Below, piece after piece: positions 59,531 to 64,000 of a stretch of 64,000 nt of DNA. A program made the position numbers and the translations under genes. The first letter of the stretch is position 1; each line of letters begins with the position of its first letter. The notes below the pieces were generated by a model that did no database searches, had not been told where the DNA came from, and saw only the letters and a program-made list of their open reading frames with translations. Source of the stretch: Himantopus leucocephalus (Eukaryota; Chordata; Aves; Charadriiformes; Recurvirostridae); the NCBI GenBank assembly GCA_003993805.1, contig RSEF01000004.1:14733168-14797167 (forward strand), given 5' to 3'.

Positions 59531-59606
59531 CATGGCGGTTGGACTAGATGATCTCCAGAGGTCCCTTCCAACCCTGACCATTCTGTGATTCTGTGATTCT
59601 GTGATA
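59531..59606 (+). mobile_element. CR1 LINE extreme 3' end with terminal microsatellite
   Basis: Only the last 75 bp remain: GGTTGGACTAGATGATC, CCCTTCCAACCCTGACC, then three copies of ATTCTGTG. The terminal 8-bp tandem repeat is diagnostic of CR1. Confidence 0.92.
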
Positions 59607-61914
59607 ACTAAATAAATTAATAATAACAAGGAAGTGAAGATTGCTGTGGCTGGTGGAAACACTGGACAACTGGGATGGAAAGCAATAACCTGTAAGAATT
59701 TGGCCAGAATATCGGGGCTATGGCCTTGTGCACCATCAAGCACTATGTGTTTTGTAGGACCAAGGCAATGTAGTCTATGAGACCTGCACAAACTAGAGAC
59801 TGGCCTAGGGACTTGCCTGGCCATCCCTTGGAGTATCTTCCATCCTTTACGGCATTGGCCTGACATAGAGGATTATATGCATTACCGCCTGCGGTCGACT
59901 TGGCAGGGGACGGTACCAGAGGTGGGAACTCCTTCGCTTTGTCTTGCTCCTTGGTTGGTGCTCATCGTAAGTAGTCATGTATCTAGGAAGCACAGCAGAG
60001 GGAACGGCTGTTGATCAGAGCAGGGCCTGGAATTGCATCCTCCACTGCGTGCCGTGTTTAGCCTTAGCCAAAGGTAAAATGCATCTAACCTAAATGTAGC
60101 TGTGCAAATATTAGGTGCCTCATCTGGGCTGGTTATCTGGGCTGCCCTGCTTAGCGACTGCAGAGATCATCTCCTCTGACTCATCCCACCTGGGCAAACC
60201 TCTGTTTTACGAGCCTTCTTTGGCAGGTGCCCGTTTGCCTCCCTCAACAATAGAGGGAGGAGACAGGTTTAGCCTATAAGCTGAAATTTTAGATGGGTAA
60301 TTCTGCCTTGCGTCTTCAGGTAGGGGCACTTGGGAGCAAAGAGAGCCTTTCCTGTCAGCTTGAGGGAGACAGGCCTGACCAGAGGCACGTTCTGCAAAAC
60401 GGAGGGATTCTCCAAAGCAGCTCTTGCCCTTTCGGTTGGAGAGAGCTGATATTCACAGCTGTGGGCTGTGCTAGTGAGTGCTGGCTTGTGCTTCCAGAGC
60501 TGAGCTCTGCCTACAGAAGGAGAAGCAAGTGGAATACGACGATGGATTGAAAGGTATTTTTCTGCGTTAGTGATCTTTGGTAGGAGAGGAGAAGGACAGT
60601 TGGCAGGCCCAGAGATTTGCATTGCAGTGTGCTGTATCATGTTCTTTATCATTTTCCTGGGAAGACCTAGAGCGCTTTTTGGATGGACAGCTTTCCATGT
60701 CCTGTAGATTCAAGCCCCCAGAAGAGGTGGTGGAAACAGGCAGGGCGTTGCAAATGTGCCTTGCAGTTTACTGCATTGTTCTGAGGTAAAACAGTGCATG
60801 TCCCATGAATTCAGCCATTATTTATTTGATGTATAGGGTGCCTTGGAGACATATGGTAACCTCCAAGACAGGCAAGGTGCTGGCTGCATGTGGATCCCTA
60901 AGCCAGTAAGCAGAAGTGCAGCCACCGCTTTCCCGAGTCCATAGTCCATCCCCAGTCCCACGTCCCCTCACACAGACGGTAGCATTGCCAACGGTAGCTG
61001 CCTTAATCCTGAGGAGAGCCGCAAAGCCAGCGCTGGGTGTGCCTCTCCCCACAATCTGGTCAGGCTGTCTTTTATGTACACACATCCTCCAGTCCCTTGG
61101 GGATCGAAAGACAAGTTAACATTGGCAGTCTGTGAGCAAACAGGGTGGGGAACTTTTTGATGAAAATATTTTTCATTGGAAAATGGCATGTTATCAAAAC
61201 AGAAACCTTCTGTGGGAAGCCTCCGTTTAGAATAACTTCTGCTAGGGATGCAGTTTCTAGGGAAAGAAAGCACCATCCCGGCCTTGCCTGCAACTTGGTG
61301 ATCTCCTGTGTCTGCAAGGTATGGTTTCAAGACGCTAGCCTGAATGAGGTCAGAAAACTCTACTCTCCTGTCTTGCAGGAGTCCTCTGTTCAACAAGTCC
61401 ACTGGTCGTCCTTTGGCTCTTTCGTTCAGCTTCTTGCAGACGTGTTTGCTTATCTCTTCCTTTGTTTTGAAAAAAACAGAAAAAAAGGCCTCAAGAAAAC
61501 CCCATTTGACTCAAACACAGAATGGGAACAAAATGTTTTTCTAGCTGGGAAAAACATCGCCTGCACAGCTTTGTTGAAATATGCAGTAGTACCCAGGTGA
61601 TCCGAAGCCTAAGAGCAGGAGACATGGGCCAGCAGAGCCATGGGCACGTTTCTGATGACTCCTCCGAGGGATGGCAGCTTCAGAGGCAAGGGCAAGAAGC
61701 ACACACAGTCATTAACAGAGTCTCTGTGCAACTTTCTTCTTTATACGAGAAGGGAAAACAAGACAAAGAAGGGTTTAATGAATCATCCGGAGCCACAAAG
61801 CAAAGCTGGAAGAGGCCTGTCAGTCACTTTTAACAACATCAACAAAGCAAAAGTATAAGTACTGTACTGCAAGCAATTTTATTTTTGTTTAAAGTGATCA
61901 GAACAAGGAGTTTT

Positions 61915-62036
61915 CATAGAATCACAGAATGGTTTGGGTTGGAAGGGACCTTAAAGGTCATCTCATTCCAACCCCCCTGCCATGGGCAGAGGGACACCTC
62001 CCACCAGACCAGGTTGCTCAAAGCCCCATCCGAAGG
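61915..62036 (-). mobile_element. CR1 LINE 3' fragment
   Basis: Inverted CR1 3' end: CATAGAATCACAGAATGG, TTTGGGTTGGAAGGGACC, AAAGGTCATCTCATTCC, CTGCCATGGGCAGAGGGACA, ending near GCTCAAAGCCCCATCC. About 120 bp; strongly 5'-truncated. Confidence 0.93.
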
Positions 62037-62168
62037 GGGGGCTCCGTTTCCATCCACCATTTCCTCTGGTGTCACCTTTTATTCCTCCTTGCCTGGCGTC
62101 CTGGCAGGCTTTTCCCTGGCTGTCCAGTGGAGGCTTGTCATTGCTTGTCACTGCTTGCGTCCGCGGCC

Positions 62169-62190
62169 GCCCCAGCCCCAGCCCCAGCCT
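62169..62190. repeat. Short CCCCAG repeat
   Basis: About three and a half copies of CCCCAG following a GCGGCCGC site, in a GC-rich patch of upstream DNA. Confidence 0.75.
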
Positions 62191-63693
62191 GCCTCCTGCT
62201 CTTCCCTCACACAGTCTTTCTTGCCCTTGCACTAGTACAAAAACATGAGGACCTGCCTGAAAAACTTCTTAAACACGTGTGTGCAGACACCAGCGGAACG
62301 CAGAACACTTCATCCTGTTGCTGGAAACATGGGAGATTAAAGGATAAAGATTACTTACCTCCCATTATACGGCGCTTTGAACTGTAGTCTGTTTTTTTTA
62401 AACTTTAACATGGGGGAAATGTGTGGTGTTCCATCTCTTTGTGTTTCCTCTCTGTGGTTGTTTTTGAGCACCTCCTTGTAGCTGTTTGACTCGAATCCTT
62501 TATAACTGAGGCTGCCTGGGGAGATGCTTACAGTTTATAAATATCATCTAGGCCTTGGGCCCGTACGGCTCTTAGGAAGAATTAACTGGTTTGGAGCAGT
62601 AGACAGACTTCTGAGCCAAAAGTACAACACAAGAGAAATGTTAAGGAAAATAAACAGCCGTCAACAAAAGGAGACGGACACGGGGTTTGATCACTGTTTT
62701 GTTCTGCTGGAGTTTGTGGCAGAAAGACAAAGATATCCACCTAATGAGGAAGAAGTTCATGTGCCAGGTTTCATCCATACACAGCATTTGAGGTAAGAAA
62801 AATGTTCCATCCCTTTGAGATACCTTCATCCAGATCTTCTCCCTGCAGTGACCTTCCTCCGTCAGAGGCCAGATTTCATGTGAAAGGTTTTCCATCGCCA
62901 GAATGTGAACTTCAAAGTGTGAGAAAAATGGGTTACATCCAGCTGTAGGTCTCAGAGTGAGCGACCAAGAATGTTCGTTTTATTTATTTTTCTTTGGATT
63001 CTAATTCCCTCTTACTTCTTCTCTCTCTTTGGGGATAAAGCAGGATTTTCTTACCACTGAGACTGAGAATGAGAAACACGGTTCATGTCCATGGTACTCT
63101 GTAGACACTCCCTTTACGCTGAAGGTTTCTGCTCACGTCTCCGAAGCACGATCACCAATTAGAACTGTCTGATTCAAATAACTGGAGTGGAGGGAGAGAA
63201 GCCTCAGAGGAAGAAAAAGCACAGATAGGTCTTGGCAGTGGCAAAACGCTAGAGACTCCAGAGCACTCACATTAATCTAGACACCAGCCACGTCGATCAC
63301 GAAAGTGTTAGGGTTAATTCAATCTATAGCACAAGGCTGGGATTCTGTACTGTGAGCTTTTTAGCTTGGTACCGGAGGGGAACTGTGCCCCAGTTTATCG
63401 CTTAAGTCTTAACACATACTGATGCTTAGTCCAAAGATTTTTAAAAGCCGTGTTATAAATGCTACACTCCGCTCCAGCCGTCCCCTCCTCGTGCTGCCTA
63501 GTGCAAACTGTGGTGGGAGTTTGGGATCTGCCTGTATTGGCATATATTCTCGCCCCGTTGGCCACCTCGTAGTGATTGCAGTAACCACAGAGCAGCCTCT
63601 GGGGCAATGGAAGATGTTCCCTTCGGCACTGACGTGGAAGGCCAGTGAGGAGATGCCAGAACAGCCCCAGAAGTCCCACTGGCCGGGAAGGCC

Positions 63694-63736
63694 ATCCAGC
63701 AAAGCTACACAATCCAGCAAAGCTACACAATCCAGC
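63694..63736. repeat. 18-bp tandem duplication, about 2.4 copies
   Basis: ATCCAGCAAAGCTACACA at 63694-63711 and 63712-63729, then a partial ATCCAGC. The two full copies are identical, so it is recent or polymorphic. Confidence 0.9.
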
Positions 63737-64000
63737 CGTCAGCTGGAGGGCCTGTGATAATCCTGCAGTGATTTGAGCGTCATTAATCACGACACTATTT
63801 TTTCTTCCTGTTACATATGCTAAAAGAATATGCTCAGCACTCCTTTCATTGAGCTGCCATCTTTCTGTTAGATTTCACAAGTAAATGCTTCTTGTCTCCA
63901 TAGGACGAGCACCGAGATTAGCGCTGGTTACACTAGCTCCAAAGTAAACCAGAGAGAGCTACATGACTCAGTGCAGCCAAGCCTGTGAGGCAAAAATAGC

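Larger units (their letters stand above)
57651..64000. other. Upstream intergenic region, no gene recognised
   Basis: This is the upstream flank of the minus-strand gene. It contains a poly-C tract with a 9-N gap (57878-57922), two CR1 fragments (59531 and 61915), two old SINE-like relics (58215 and 59386), short CCCCAG repeats (62169) and an 18-bp tandem duplication (63694). Open frames up to 211 codons exist but the longest crosses the N gap, and none resembles a known protein. Confidence 0.6.

Noticed and set aside
1..64000. CRISPR arrays, prophage, integrons or endogenous retrovirus
   Set aside because: No regularly spaced repeats, no bacterial gene layout, and no gag/pol/env-like frame or paired long terminal repeats were seen. 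The window is vertebrate nuclear DNA.

Overview
The window looks like nuclear DNA from a bird. It is gene-poor and repeat-poor. Every interspersed repeat I recognise with confidence is a CR1 LINE 3' fragment ending in copies of an ATTCTATG/ATTCTGTG-type motif, which is the dominant avian repeat. There are also a few faint, old amniote SINE and MITE relics. A crocodilian or turtle would also carry CR1, but at higher repeat density, so bird is an inference. I see no bacterial operon, CRISPR array, rRNA or tRNA gene, and no intact mobile element.

The one gene I can support is on the minus strand and is the 5' part of a VEGF-receptor-family receptor tyrosine kinase. Exon 1 (56156-56219) encodes a signal peptide, exon 2 (18435-18531) the start of Ig domain 1, exon 3 (14234-14445) the rest of Ig domain 1, and exon 4 (176-303) the linker and first half of Ig domain 2. 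All splice sites are canonical GT/AG and the phases chain correctly (1, 2, 1, 0), giving 167 open codons. The remaining exons (rest of the extracellular region, transmembrane segment and kinase) must lie before position 1. The residues show VEGFR hallmarks but do not match KDR, FLT1 or FLT4 as I know them. A KDR-like gene (VEGFR-4 class) is my best guess, with a divergent FLT1 next.

Layout: 1-175 is intron 4; 304-14233 intron 3 (13.9 kb); 14446-18434 intron 2 (4.0 kb); 18532-56155 intron 1 (37.6 kb); 56220 to about 57650 a GC- and CpG-rich 5'UTR and promoter region for the minus-strand gene; about 57650-64000 upstream DNA with no gene that I recognise. CR1 fragments cluster in 45-62 kb. Intron 1 also holds a degenerate interstitial telomeric repeat (41221-41268), two tandem GATA-site clusters and several SINE-like relics.

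The assembly is imperfect. Single N bases at 2037, 10935 and 13064 each sit between two copies of a direct repeat, which looks like unmerged contig ends or haplotypes. An N at 50829 sits where about 135 bp of a CR1 are missing, and a 9-N run interrupts a poly-C tract at 57901-57909. No wholly new biological system is evident. The most interesting item is the possible fourth VEGF receptor in a bird-like genome.
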